From the NCBI RefSeq assembly GCF_965118895.1, contig NZ_CBCPJJ010000009.1:558001-622000 (forward strand): a stretch of DNA of 64,000 nucleotides, in the 5' to 3' direction. The stretch is from Rahnella inusitata_A (GTDB lineage: Bacteria > Pseudomonadota > Gammaproteobacteria > Enterobacterales > Enterobacteriaceae). The position numbers were made by a program, and so were the translations under genes. Positions 1 to 7,890 of the stretch are shown here, one piece after another. Each line of letters opens with the position of its first letter. Position 1 is the first letter of the stretch. The notes under the pieces are model-generated. The model worked only from the letters and a program-made list of their open reading frames with translations, ran no database searches and was not told the origin of the DNA.

Positions 1-20
1 GTATATCTGGGATTTGTCTT

Positions 21-58
21 AAAAAAAGACCCGTCAGACAGCAAAACGTCGACGGGTC
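21..58 (-). terminator. Rho-independent terminator of lpxT
   Basis: An 8-bp inverted repeat (GACCCGTC at 28-35, GACGGGTC at 51-58) is followed on the minus strand by a run of seven T. It lies 27 bp beyond the lpxT stop. Confidence 0.8.
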
Positions 59-84
59 ATAATGAAATGATATGTATCAATGAA

Positions 85-798
85 TCACGCGTTCTTAATG
101 GGATTTTTATTACCGGGTAACTTTCTTTCCAGCCAGTTAATCAGCATGTCGCTGGCGGGTGTCATCAGCCACCAGCTGGCGCCGACCAGCACAACGGACA
201 TTGAACCGACCGCGATATCCGTGAACCAGTGCGCACCAATCATCACACGTGGCAGCGAGAAGATAATGGTAATAAGCACTGCAACGGCAAAAGCGCCTTT
301 GCTTAAATAACGCAGCATAAAACACGAGAAGATAATCAGCATCATGCCGTGGTCGCCTGGGAAACTGTCCGAAGAGGCATCTTTGGTCGGAATGCCGGTC
401 AGTTTACTCACACGATTAACATCCGGGAAACTCAGCGATGGGCTTTTATGACTGACTGGCAGTAGATGGCCGAGCTGGTTAAGCACCACCGCGGTCAGCA
501 GCATAACAAACCCAATAATGACCAGACGACGGCGCCCCAGTGGATCTTGCTTGAGGAAGAAACACAGATACAGCGCACCCATCGCCAGCAGCGAAATGCT
601 GTCAAAAGCCCGGTTATTGGTCACAGCCACCAGATGCAGAAACCAGTGGTCGGTCGCCAGATGCTGATTGAAGAAGAAGAAAATCGACTTATCAATCGGG
701 AACCAGAAACCATGATTCGCTGGCAGGTAATAGGATAAAAACAGGGCAACGCCTAATACATTGAGTATCAGGATTGCGGGTATATTTCGGCGCCACAT
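85..798 (-). CDS. lpxT: LpxT, lipid A 1-diphosphate synthase (undecaprenyl-PP:lipid A phosphotransferase)
   Basis: A 237-residue inner-membrane PAP2-family protein, the same length as E. coli LpxT (YeiU). The family transfers a phosphate from undecaprenyl pyrophosphate to the 1-phosphate of lipid A on the periplasmic face, recycling the undecaprenyl carrier. The sequence has about six hydrophobic segments and the phosphatase-fold motifs SFPGDHG (residues 145-151) and GAHWFTD (188-194), which carry the catalytic histidines. Long stretches match my recollection of E. coli LpxT, for example around NNRAFD and PRVMIGAHWFTD. It lies next to yeiR, as in E. coli. Start ATG at 798 has a weak AGG 9 nt upstream. 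Identification is firm; the activity is taken from the family. Confidence 0.93.
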   Translation of the reverse strand: MWRRNIPAILILNVLGVALFLSYYLPANHGFWFPIDKSIFFFFNQHLATDHWFLHLVAVTNNRAFDSISLLAMGALYLCFFLKQDPLGRRRLVIIGFVMLLTAVVLNQLGHLLPVSHKSPSLSFPDVNRVSKLTGIPTKDASSDSFPGDHGMMLIIFSCFMLRYLSKGAFAVAVLITIIFSLPRVMIGAHWFTDIAVGSMSVVLVGASWWLMTPASDMLINWLERKLPGNKNPIKNA

Positions 799-849
799 AA
801 ATGAAAACCTATACTTAGCAGGGTAATGAATAAATTAGTCAGCGTTAAC

Positions 850-1833
850 TTAATCCTTACAACTTAAACGAACCTTCAACAAGAGTGATTGTAGTTCATT
901 CCATTGCGCAACATCTCGTGTAATCAGCTCGATTCTGCTGTCTAAAGGGGCCATCGGTTTTGTCTCAATATGCAGATCGTTTCCCTGGCGGTTAATCAAC
1001 AGCGTCCCTTCCTTTATGCGCATAATGCCTTTCACCCGGTCAACCGGCACCCTACGCGCCCAGTCGAGGAGGCCTGCGGTATCAAACTGCGTGTCAGCAT
1101 CAAAAATCCAGCCACAGCTGGTATAGCCGTCACCCTGATTCACTGCGCGACGCCAGCGCTGCATCCCCGGCAGGCTCAGTGCCGCCAGTCCGCGTTTATC
1201 CGCATGTGCATGATGATGTTTGCCATCCGGCAGTTGCGTCTGATTAAAGCGCGGCAAATCGAGCAGGGCGGGGGCGACAGCACCCTGTGACGCAATCACC
1301 AACTGACGTCCGCCGCCGTTCAGCCCATACCACGTATCGAGCGCCTGCTGATCCTGCGGCTGCGCCACATCGGATTTATTGGCGACGATCACATCCGCGC
1401 AAGCCAGCTGGTCGCGGAAGTTTTCATTGTCGATAACGCGTTGATCGCTGAGCTGGCGCGGATCCAGTAAACAAAGCGTGGCATTGAGCGTTATCCAGTT
1501 GCTATAAACCTCAGACGTCAGCAGTGACAGAATTTGCTTAGGATGACCGAGCCCGGTTGGCTCGATCAGCAAGCGATCGGGTTTTGCCTGCTGCAATAGC
1601 ATGTTCAGTCCCACCTGCATCGGCAACCCATTCACACAGCACATGCATCCGCCGGGTATTTCTTTCAGTACAGCACCGCTGTCGGCCAGCAAGGCGCCAT
1701 CAATGCCGATTTCGCCGAATTCATTGACCAAAACCGCCCATTTCTCACCTTCAGGCTTCTGAGCCAGTAAATGGCGCAGGGTGGTGGTTTTTCCGCTGCC
1801 GAGAAAACCGGTGATCAGGTTAGTTTTGGTCAT
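850..1833 (-). CDS. yeiR: YeiR, zinc-binding CobW/COG0523-family GTPase
   Basis: A 327-residue P-loop GTPase of the CobW/ZNG family, thought to be a zinc metallochaperone. Visible motifs are the Walker A loop GFLGSGKTT (9-17), the metal-binding CxCC motif GCMCC (62-66), the guanine-specificity NKSD (152-155) and a histidine-rich stretch KHHHAHADK (205-213) before the C-terminal CobW_C region. Length and location beside lpxT match E. coli YeiR. No clear Zur site was seen upstream, so zinc regulation is not supported by the sequence. Start ATG is preceded by AAGGATAGG. The metal specificity is inferred from the family. Confidence 0.9.
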   Translation of the reverse strand: MTKTNLITGFLGSGKTTTLRHLLAQKPEGEKWAVLVNEFGEIGIDGALLADSGAVLKEIPGGCMCCVNGLPMQVGLNMLLQQAKPDRLLIEPTGLGHPKQILSLLTSEVYSNWITLNATLCLLDPRQLSDQRVIDNENFRDQLACADVIVANKSDVAQPQDQQALDTWYGLNGGGRQLVIASQGAVAPALLDLPRFNQTQLPDGKHHHAHADKRGLAALSLPGMQRWRRAVNQGDGYTSCGWIFDADTQFDTAGLLDWARRVPVDRVKGIMRIKEGTLLINRQGNDLHIETKPMAPLDSRIELITRDVAQWNELQSLLLKVRLSCKD

Positions 1834-2049
1834 GACTGCCTATCCTTATTAGAAAAATTCACCCGACAATGTGCAACGGGCATTAAAGAAAATCCAGCGC
1901 TGTGCCGATGTTTGTTCCTGAGGCTTGAATTTGACGTGCATTACCCCCAATTTTTTTCGCCCGCACAGTGCGAATTTGGTTAGGTGTATTAATGTTAAAT
2001 GGATGTTTGCTAAATATTAAAAAATCTATTTTCATATGAGGGTGTGACC

Positions 2050-2358
2050 ATGAACAGAATGATGTGGGTACTGTTTTTGGGATTGTTAACCTCAGGGATG
2101 ACTCAGTTTGCAACTGCTGGAAGTAGCGGCACTATCCATTTTTATGGTGCGATTGTGGATGGCGGATGTACCTTTGATACCGTTAATAACAAGGTGACCA
2201 GCAAGTGCGAGAGCGGCGGAAAAACCGTGACCGAGGTTCGGGCAGTGAATACGCAAGACCCGCTGAATTATAGCCTGCCGCTTTCTCTGGGTTCGGTGAA
2301 AACTGAGCATGTGAATAATGATCCGCATCTTGCGATCATGACTGTGGTTTACAATTAA
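2050..2358 (+). CDS. Small fimbrial-subunit-like secreted protein
   Basis: A 102-residue protein with an N-terminal signal peptide (hydrophobic stretch about 5-20, cleavage probably after the ATA near residue 23). The mature part begins with a GxIxFxGxIVxGxC pattern (GTIHFYGAIVDGGC), which resembles the first beta strands of type 1 pilin domains, and it has a second cysteine in KCESG. At about 80 mature residues it is only around half the length of a full pilin (about 150), and there is no chaperone or usher gene nearby. A start at ATG 2050, not the in-frame GTG at 2044, is supported by GAGGG at 2038-2042. It may be a reduced orphan pilin or a distinct small exported family. Confidence 0.6.
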   Translation: MNRMMWVLFLGLLTSGMTQFATAGSSGTIHFYGAIVDGGCTFDTVNNKVTSKCESGGKTVTEVRAVNTQDPLNYSLPLSLGSVKTEHVNNDPHLAIMTVVYN

Positions 2359-2441
2359 ATCTTAAATATTTTTTAATAATTTAATTAAGTAACTTTTCTG
2401 GTCGGAGGCAGAGTTAGTGCCTCTGGCCTGACAATCTCTAA

Positions 2442-2478
2442 ACTGGCCGGCCCAATTTTGATCGGGCCGTCAGTTTTC
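2442..2478 (+). terminator. Terminator-like hairpin after fimbrial-like gene
   Basis: CGGCCC (2448-2453) pairs with GGGCCG (2464-2469), extended by ACTG/CAGT at the stem base and followed by TTTTCAGTT. It lies 84 bp after the stop of the upstream gene and before the regulator gene. Confidence 0.55.
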
Positions 2479-2597
2479 AGTTCTCATTCTTTTCCCTTTA
2501 TCCCCGCGTGTTATAATTTTTCCTCTTAATTCAGGCATCATGACAGCAAATCAATCGCTTGCAGATGTCAGACCAATTGAACGCCAGAGGCAACTTT

Positions 2598-3329
2598 ATG
2601 CGACTTTATCAGGAGATTGGCGGGCACTTACGTCGTGATATTCACGCCGGAAAATATGCCCCCGGTGACCGTTTGCCGCCGGAACGCGATATCGCGGAAT
2701 CTTTCTCCGTAAGCCGCAGCGTGGTGCGTGAAGCTCTGATCATGCTGGAACTGGAAAAAGTGGTGGACGTGCGCAAAGGCTCCGGCGTTTATGTATTGCC
2801 GCCCCCAGAAAATAGCCAGTCAGACGCTACGGACAGCGGTTACGGCCCGTTTGAACTGCTTCAGGCGCGGCAACTGCTGGAGAGCGAAGTTGCCGCCTTT
2901 GCTGCGATGCAAGCCACCAAAACCGATATTCTGCAAATGCGCGACGCCATTGACGCGCAGCGCGATTGTATTGAGCGCGGCGTTTCTGATGACGCCGAGG
3001 ATCAGCGTTTCCACGGTTTGCTGGCGCAGGCGTCGCAGAACAGCGTACTGGTCAAACTGGTGGACGATTTGTGGGTGATCCGTCAGCGCAGTTCTATGTG
3101 GCAGGGGATCCATCAGCACGTAGGCGATAAAAATTACAGTCAGATCTGGTTGCAGGATCACCAGAGCATTTTGCAGGCAGTGCTCCGCCGGGATCCGAAA
3201 GCGGCAAAGCAGGCGATGTGGCAGCACCTGGAGAATGTCAAAGATATGTTGTTGCAGGTGTCTGACGCGGATGACCCCTCATTCGACGGATTTTTATTTT
3301 CATCAGTACCTTCTGAACTCAATGACTGA
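2598..3329 (+). CDS. FadR/GntR-family repressor, UxuR/ExuR-like
   Basis: A 243-residue regulator with an N-terminal winged helix (YQEIGGHLRRDI... PGDRLPPERDIAESFSVSRSVVREAL) and a C-terminal FCD ligand-binding domain. The stretches GPFELLQARQLLES and AMWQHLENVK are shared with E. coli UxuR and ExuR, the hexuronate-pathway repressors. The C-terminal FDGFLFSS resembles UxuR more. I chose ATG 2598 because AGAGG ends 7 nt upstream; the in-frame ATG at 2565 has no ribosome-binding site. It is convergent with yeiQ, a member of the same oxidoreductase family as UxuB/UxaB, and a matching operator lies in the yeiQ promoter. It could be UxuR itself or a local paralogue dedicated to yeiQ. Confidence 0.85.
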   Translation: MRLYQEIGGHLRRDIHAGKYAPGDRLPPERDIAESFSVSRSVVREALIMLELEKVVDVRKGSGVYVLPPPENSQSDATDSGYGPFELLQARQLLESEVAAFAAMQATKTDILQMRDAIDAQRDCIERGVSDDAEDQRFHGLLAQASQNSVLVKLVDDLWVIRQRSSMWQGIHQHVGDKNYSQIWLQDHQSILQAVLRRDPKAAKQAMWQHLENVKDMLLQVSDADDPSFDGFLFSSVPSELND

Positions 3330-3342
3330 TGCATCGGTTCCA

Positions 3343-3376
3343 ATAAAAACGGCTGCCGCTGCAGCCGTTGCTTTTA
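3343..3376. terminator. Bidirectional terminator between regulator and yeiQ
   Basis: A perfect 9-bp stem AACGGCTGC (3348-3356) / GCAGCCGTT (3361-3369) with a CGCT loop. There is CTTTTAA on the plus side and TTTTTATTG on the minus side, between two convergent genes. Confidence 0.8.
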
Positions 3377-3394
3377 ATCTCATCACATTGAACG

Positions 3395-4864
3395 TTAACT
3401 GACGTACTTCGCCACCGCTTTCTTCGCGCCGACGCGTTGCAAATCTGAATATGCCGCCAGAATTGCCTGCACTACTTTCTCTTCGTGCGGCAGTTGCTCA
3501 CCAAACACTGCATTAAGCGCCAGCAGGGCTTTTACGCGCTCTTCGCCGTCTGCGGTAGATGCCACGATTTCAGCGAGCTGCTCAGCCATCGGATCTTTGA
3601 TTTCAATTGGCTGACCGGCATCATCTTTACCACCGATATAGCGCATCCAGCCGGCAACACCCAGCGCCAGCAGCTCGTAAGAACCGCCGTTTTTCACATG
3701 CCAGCGGATCGAGTCGAGCATACGTTGCGGAAGCTTCTGCGTACCGTCCATGGCGATTTGCCAGGTGCGGTGTTTAAGCGCCGGGTTGCTGTAGCGTGCT
3801 ATCAGACTGTCGGCGTAGGCATTCAGATCTACACCTTCAACGCTCAGCGTCGGAGCCTGTTCTTTCAGCATCAGACGATGGGCAGCGTTTTTGTAATGCA
3901 CATCTTCCATACAATCGTTAATGTGCTGATATCCCGCCAGATATCCCAGATAGGCCAGGAAAGAATGGCTGCCGTTGAGCATTCGCAGTTTCATCTGCTC
4001 GAAAGGCAAAACGTCGGAGACCATCTGCGCACCGGCTTTTTCCCAGTCAGGACGACCAGCGACAAAATGGTCTTCCACCACCCACTGAATAAACGGTTCG
4101 CACGCGATACCGCAAGGGTCAGCCACGCCGCCCAGCGCTTGAGTGATTTCTTCCAGCGTATTTTCTGTCGCTGCCGGAACGATACGATCCACCATAGTGC
4201 TCGGGAAGGAGACGTTTTCGGTGATCCATTTCGTCAGTTCTGCGGAACGCGCTTTCGCCATGCCCAGAACGGCATTTTTGACTACCAGGCCGTTCTCCGG
4301 AATGTTGTCACAGCACAGTACAGTAAAGCCCGGCAGGCCATGCTCATGGCGCAGACGCAGCGCTTCGACCAGCACGCCTGGTGCGGTACATGGCGCCTGT
4401 CCGCCAGCCAGATCCTGCTGGATTTTTGGGTTCTGCAAATCCAGCTGGCCGGTGCCCGGCTCGATGCAATAGCCTTTTTCGGTGATGGTCAGCGAGACTA
4501 TCGCCACCTGAGGCTCGGTCAGTTTTTTGAGGACGGCATCCAGGCCGTCAATTACGCCGTGCACTGAATCATGGGCTGAGCCGACAATAATGGCCTGATT
4601 GCCCTCTGCGCCTTTTTCCAGCACCGTGAACAGGTGGTTCTGCTCGCGTAACGTTTTGATCAAGGTTTCATTGCCGAACAGGCTGATTTCACAGATGCCC
4701 CAGTCGCCGCCCTGTAAATTCAACACCCGGTTGGTCAGCAGCGCCTGATGTGCGCGGTGAAAAGCGCCAAATCCAAGGTGAACAATACGGCTTTTCAGTG
4801 CATCGCGATCGTAAGCAGGCAATGACACGGCTGCGGGCAGGGACGCAGTGGCAATAGTTTTCAT
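3395..4864 (-). CDS. yeiQ: YeiQ, mannitol dehydrogenase-family oxidoreductase (fructuronate reductase-like)
   Basis: A 489-residue NAD-dependent polyol/sugar-acid dehydrogenase. The N-terminal Rossmann region contains RIVHLGFGAFHRAHQA (the GxGxFHRAH signature). The central part has the CDNIPENG motif, and the catalytic region has the K-x-R-x-LNGSHS signature (KLRMLNGSHSFLAYLG). E. coli YeiQ (488 aa) is nearly co-linear and lies between yeiP and yeiR as here, so this is the yeiQ orthologue and not uxuB. The family reduces D-fructuronate or tagaturonate to mannonate or altronate; the YeiQ substrate is less certain. An inverted repeat of UxuR/PdhR type at 4895-4911, just upstream of the ATG, suggests repression by the neighbouring FadR-family regulator. 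Confidence 0.92.
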   Translation of the reverse strand: MKTIATASLPAAVSLPAYDRDALKSRIVHLGFGAFHRAHQALLTNRVLNLQGGDWGICEISLFGNETLIKTLREQNHLFTVLEKGAEGNQAIIVGSAHDSVHGVIDGLDAVLKKLTEPQVAIVSLTITEKGYCIEPGTGQLDLQNPKIQQDLAGGQAPCTAPGVLVEALRLRHEHGLPGFTVLCCDNIPENGLVVKNAVLGMAKARSAELTKWITENVSFPSTMVDRIVPAATENTLEEITQALGGVADPCGIACEPFIQWVVEDHFVAGRPDWEKAGAQMVSDVLPFEQMKLRMLNGSHSFLAYLGYLAGYQHINDCMEDVHYKNAAHRLMLKEQAPTLSVEGVDLNAYADSLIARYSNPALKHRTWQIAMDGTQKLPQRMLDSIRWHVKNGGSYELLALGVAGWMRYIGGKDDAGQPIEIKDPMAEQLAEIVASTADGEERVKALLALNAVFGEQLPHEEKVVQAILAAYSDLQRVGAKKAVAKYVS

Positions 4865-4894
4865 GCAATACTCCAGGCAGGTCAGAAAATAAAT

Positions 4895-4911
4895 AATTGG
4901 TCAGGCCAAAT
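4895..4911 (-). promoter_or_regulatory. FadR-family operator candidate in the yeiQ promoter
   Basis: AATTGGTCAGGCCAAAT is an imperfect palindrome close to the AATTGGTnnnACCAATT form bound by PdhR and UxuR/ExuR-type regulators (two mismatches in the arms). It ends 30 bp upstream of the yeiQ start. Confidence 0.55.
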
Positions 4912-5086
4912 AGGGGCTGTTTACCCGTCAGTTCAATTTCATGCTGGATAAAGCGACGATTTAAGCCGAAATCAGGGCTTTGAGTGTAAAGTCATATGAT
5001 AGAAAGGGGAATTGGTAAGTCCGGATGGCCTCTCGTTTTGTGAGGTAGATCGAGAGTCTGGGGCATTTTTAGCAAACTTGTGGCAA

Positions 5087-5114
5087 TAAAAAAGGAACGT
5101 CGCAGCGTTCCTTC
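5087..5114 (-). terminator. Rho-independent terminator of yeiP
   Basis: An 8-bp stem AAGGAACG (5092-5099) / CGTTCCTT (5106-5113) with TCGCAG loop. The minus strand continues into TTTTTTATT. It lies 21 bp beyond the yeiP stop. Confidence 0.85.
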
Positions 5115-5134
5115 AATTTCAGGGGGAGCAGGGA

Positions 5135-5707
5135 TTAATCTGCGCGGCCCATGTAACGACGTTCAGCGATATGGATGCGGATTTTGTCGCCGGTGCTCAG
5201 GTATTCTGGAACCTGAATGTTCAGCCCGGTTGCCATTACAGCCGGTTTAGTGCGTGAACTGGCAGAGGCGCCTTTGATGCCTGGTGCTGTTTCCATAATT
5301 TCCAGATCGACGGTTTGTGGCATTTCCAGCGCCAGCAGCTGGCTGTCGAGCGTCAGAACCTGCATACCCTGCAAACCTTCTTCAGGAATAAACAGCAGTT
5401 CTTCTTCGATCTGTGATTTGTTGAAGGTGTAAGGCGTGAAGTCTTCGTCATCCATAAAAATGTATTCGTCGCCGTCGACGTATGAGAAGTTCACTTTACG
5501 GCGGGTAAGACTGACGGTGTCGAGAATGTCGTCACCCTTGAAGCGTTCTTCCACTTTGCCACCGGTACGCACGTCGGCGAAACGCATTTTGTACAAAGTG
5601 CTGGCACCACGGGCGCTTGGGCTTTGAACATCGATATCTTTTACCAGCAGCAATTTGCCGTCGTAGTTCACAACGAAGCCGCGTTTAATTTCGTTAGCAC
5701 GAGCCAT
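5135..5707 (-). CDS. yeiP: YeiP, elongation factor P-like protein
   Basis: A 190-residue protein with three OB/KOW-like EF-P domains, identical in length to E. coli YeiP (EfpL). It begins MARANEIKRGFVVNYDGKLL and ends in IRIHIAERRYMGRAD, both typical of YeiP. EF-P paralogues bind between the P and E sites and relieve stalling at proline-rich or related motifs. Although the reading frame is open to 5998, the family start and the AGG about 9 nt upstream of the ATG at 5707 decide the start. The loop that in EF-P carries the modified lysine reads SPSARGAS here, as in YeiP proteins. It lies between yeiQ and divergent yeiW, as in E. coli. Confidence 0.93.
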   Translation of the reverse strand: MARANEIKRGFVVNYDGKLLLVKDIDVQSPSARGASTLYKMRFADVRTGGKVEERFKGDDILDTVSLTRRKVNFSYVDGDEYIFMDDEDFTPYTFNKSQIEEELLFIPEEGLQGMQVLTLDSQLLALEMPQTVDLEIMETAPGIKGASASSRTKPAVMATGLNIQVPEYLSTGDKIRIHIAERRYMGRAD

Positions 5708-5952
5708 ATAAATACCTGTCGAGATAAAGGGGAAAATAATTTGCGACACGTTACTCGCGGCGCCGGTTTCAGGCAAGCAGATAGCGTAAAAAGAGTCGGG
5801 AAAGTCCGCATTATTACGCATTTTTTCAGGCCAGCCCGTTGACGTTAAAAATGGGCGGCCAACTGTGTTAAAGAGTAGTAAATATTTCGCTGGTGGCGCA
5901 GTAAAGTGCCTGCTATTGTCGCGCCTCGAAACCAGGCCTGAGGAGGCTGTTG

Positions 5953-6207
5953 ATGGACTGTCGTACTGATTGCGGAGCCTGTTGCATAGCGCCTTCAATT
6001 TCCAGCCCGATCCCCGGAATGCCGGAGGGTAAACCTGCGAATACGCGTTGCGTTCAGCTGGCGGATAATTTCCTGTGCAAGATTTTTACCTCACCGTTGC
6101 GCCCGAAAGTTTGCGCCAGTTTGCAGGCCAGCCGCGAGATGTGTTTCACCCATCGCGATCAGGCCCTGACCTATCTGATTAAACTGGAAGCAGACACCGC
6201 ACCTTAA
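5953..6207 (+). CDS. yeiW: YeiW, YkgJ-family cysteine cluster protein
   Basis: An 84-residue cytoplasmic protein of the UPF0153/YkgJ family, whose conserved cysteines are believed to bind zinc or an Fe-S cluster. Cysteines occur in CRTDCGACC near the N-terminus, then at RCVQL, LCKIF, VCASL and MCFTH. ATG 5953 follows a near-perfect AGGAGG at 5941-5946. The TTG immediately before it in frame is disfavoured. Its stop codon overlaps the stop of convergent setB by two bases. No enzymatic function is known. Confidence 0.85.
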   Translation: MDCRTDCGACCIAPSISSPIPGMPEGKPANTRCVQLADNFLCKIFTSPLRPKVCASLQASREMCFTHRDQALTYLIKLEADTAP

Positions 6208-7418
6208 GCTTCTGGTGCGACAGTTTCTGTGATCGGATCTTCCACGTTTTTCACGTTCCAGATACACAGCAACGAGCCCACCACCATGGCCAGCGCGGCG
6301 TAAAACACGGCGTGATAATTCCAGAACTGCGCAATTATCCCGGCCAGCGATCCGGCGAGGATCCAGCCCGCGCGCGTTGAGTTAGTGAACAGCGTGGTGG
6401 CCGCACCCGCCTGACCCGGCATCAGATCCTGAAAATACAACATCCCGATACCGGCCAGAATGCCGATGAAAATTGCGTTCAGCAACTGTAAAGCAATCAG
6501 CATGACCGCGCCGGTAGTAAACAACAGACACCCGTAGAAAATCACCCCGGCGATGACCGCCAGTCGCATCAGGAAGCGTTTACCGAGCTGTCTCGCCAGA
6601 TAACCGGCGATCAGCATGGTAGGGATTTCCAGACAGGCTGCGCTGCCCATCAGCACGCCCGCCAGTTTCTCCGGCAGACCCAGTTCGCGAACCACATACA
6701 ACGGCATATTGATCAGATAAATACTGTTGGCCGCCCACATCAGCGAGCATGCGATAAACAGCATCAGCGTGTCACGACGGTTTCGGCGCGGAGCCTCGAG
6801 GGTTGCTGAAGTCTTCATCCGCGCTTTCGGCATCGACGGTAAAAACACGTATACCATCGCGCCGCATACCAGAAATGCCAGCGTCGCCGCGCAGTACATA
6901 AAGGTAAAACCGAAGCCCATGGAGAGCGCAAACGCCAGCGGCGGTCCTACGACCCACGCCAGTGAAACCTGCGCGCGCAAAATAGAGCTGAACATTACGG
7001 CTTCACGCCCGGTTTTCTCAGCATGTTCACGCGCCAGTGCAAACATCTGCGGGTTAGCGGTGGAGCCAAAGCTCGACAGCAATACGCCGATAAACAGCAA
7101 TATAAAGTAGTTGCGGTTGAAGGCGAACAGCACGCAGGCCAGCGCACCGAGCAGGCAGCAATAGAGGATCAGTGTTTTACGATCGCCGCGTTTATCCGAC
7201 CACGTGGCCAGCAGCTGGCTGACGAAAATGCCGATCACCGCGCTGCCGGTAAAGAAAATGCCGACCATGAACGGGCTGACGTGGACCTGAGAGGTCAGAA
7301 ACAGGCTGAGCGTCGGGGTTTGTAACGCGCCCGCGATACCGGTGAGAAAGGCAATGATCAGAAAGGCCGTCGAGGTCATGTCGGGGAGGCAGCGGGCCGA
7401 CGCTGTAGATGTTCGCAT
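6204..7418 (-). CDS. setB: SetB, sugar efflux transporter (MFS)
   Basis: A 404-residue 12-helix major facilitator protein. LTSTAFLI...FLTGIAGALQTPTLS, the inter-helix A motif-like SDKRGDRKT and the later LNAIFIGILAGIGMLYFQDLMPG all match E. coli SetB/SetA, which export lactose, glucose and non-metabolisable sugars and relieve sugar-phosphate stress. It sits between yeiW and fruBKA, the SetB position in E. coli. A start inside the first 15 residues is possible because the N-terminal MRTSTASARCLPD stretch is variable. The 472-bp divergent gap to fruB carries its promoter. Confidence 0.92.
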   Translation of the reverse strand: MRTSTASARCLPDMTSTAFLIIAFLTGIAGALQTPTLSLFLTSQVHVSPFMVGIFFTGSAVIGIFVSQLLATWSDKRGDRKTLILYCCLLGALACVLFAFNRNYFILLFIGVLLSSFGSTANPQMFALAREHAEKTGREAVMFSSILRAQVSLAWVVGPPLAFALSMGFGFTFMYCAATLAFLVCGAMVYVFLPSMPKARMKTSATLEAPRRNRRDTLMLFIACSLMWAANSIYLINMPLYVVRELGLPEKLAGVLMGSAACLEIPTMLIAGYLARQLGKRFLMRLAVIAGVIFYGCLLFTTGAVMLIALQLLNAIFIGILAGIGMLYFQDLMPGQAGAATTLFTNSTRAGWILAGSLAGIIAQFWNYHAVFYAALAMVVGSLLCIWNVKNVEDPITETVAPEA

Positions 7419-7788
7419 TGAGATAACTGTGCCAGAAGTAGGGAAGGGACAAAATTTGCGCGAATGTTACGACAGTTTAAAAAAAACAAAAACAGGTTTT
7501 GATCATCAAAAATGTAAACCCGGATGAATTTGCCATACTGAATAATAAAACCGCACTTTGTGTTAAAAATAGCCGAAAGGGAGGGCCCGATAGCGTCATC
7601 AAAAACTGTCAGCTGACGTCAGCTTTTGACGTTGAAGTCTGAATACAATCGCGTCAGCCTGATTTCAGCATTTGTGTTAAGTGAGCAGACTCAGACGTTC
7701 TGAATAAAGGAAACTGTGCGTAGCATCAAAAAATCATCACGTAGAATCAGGGAAAACTTGCTTTAAAAGCGAGGCCGATTAAGACTTC

Positions 7789-7802
7789 CTGAAACGTTTC
7801 AG
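7789..7802 (+). promoter_or_regulatory. Cra (FruR) operator 1 of fruBKA
   Basis: CTGAAACGTTTCAG is a perfect palindrome matching the Cra consensus TGAAACGTTTCA. Cra represses fruBKA in enteric bacteria and is released by fructose-1-phosphate. Confidence 0.85.
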
Positions 7803-7854
7803 CGTTATCGATTTCAACAACGAAATCTGGTGACGCTCCTTTTTTCTCAGTAAA

Positions 7855-7868
7855 GCTGAAACGATTCA
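7855..7868 (+). promoter_or_regulatory. Cra (FruR) operator 2 of fruBKA
   Basis: GCTGAAACGATTCA matches the Cra consensus closely and lies 22 bp upstream of the fruB start. Two operators are also known for the E. coli fru operon. Confidence 0.75.
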
Positions 7869-7890
7869 ATTTCAGCAGGAGAGGAGAATT

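Larger units (their letters stand above)
7419..7890. other. setB-fruB divergent control region
   Basis: There is no gene here. The fruB side holds two Cra-type operators (7789-7802, 7855-7868). A 12-bp perfect palindrome GCTGACGTCAGC lies at 7612-7623, with TTGACG right after it. The rest is AT-rich with no clear ORF. A TACAAT at 7644-7649 is a possible -10 but has no well-spaced -35. Confidence 0.6.

Noticed and set aside
3485..4567. 360-codon frame antisense to yeiQ
   Set aside because: It is a shadow of the GC-rich third positions of yeiQ; the antisense protein has no family features.
5708..5998. N-terminal extension of YeiP
   Set aside because: The frame is open, but the family start at 5707, the 190-residue length and the ribosome-binding site exclude the extension.
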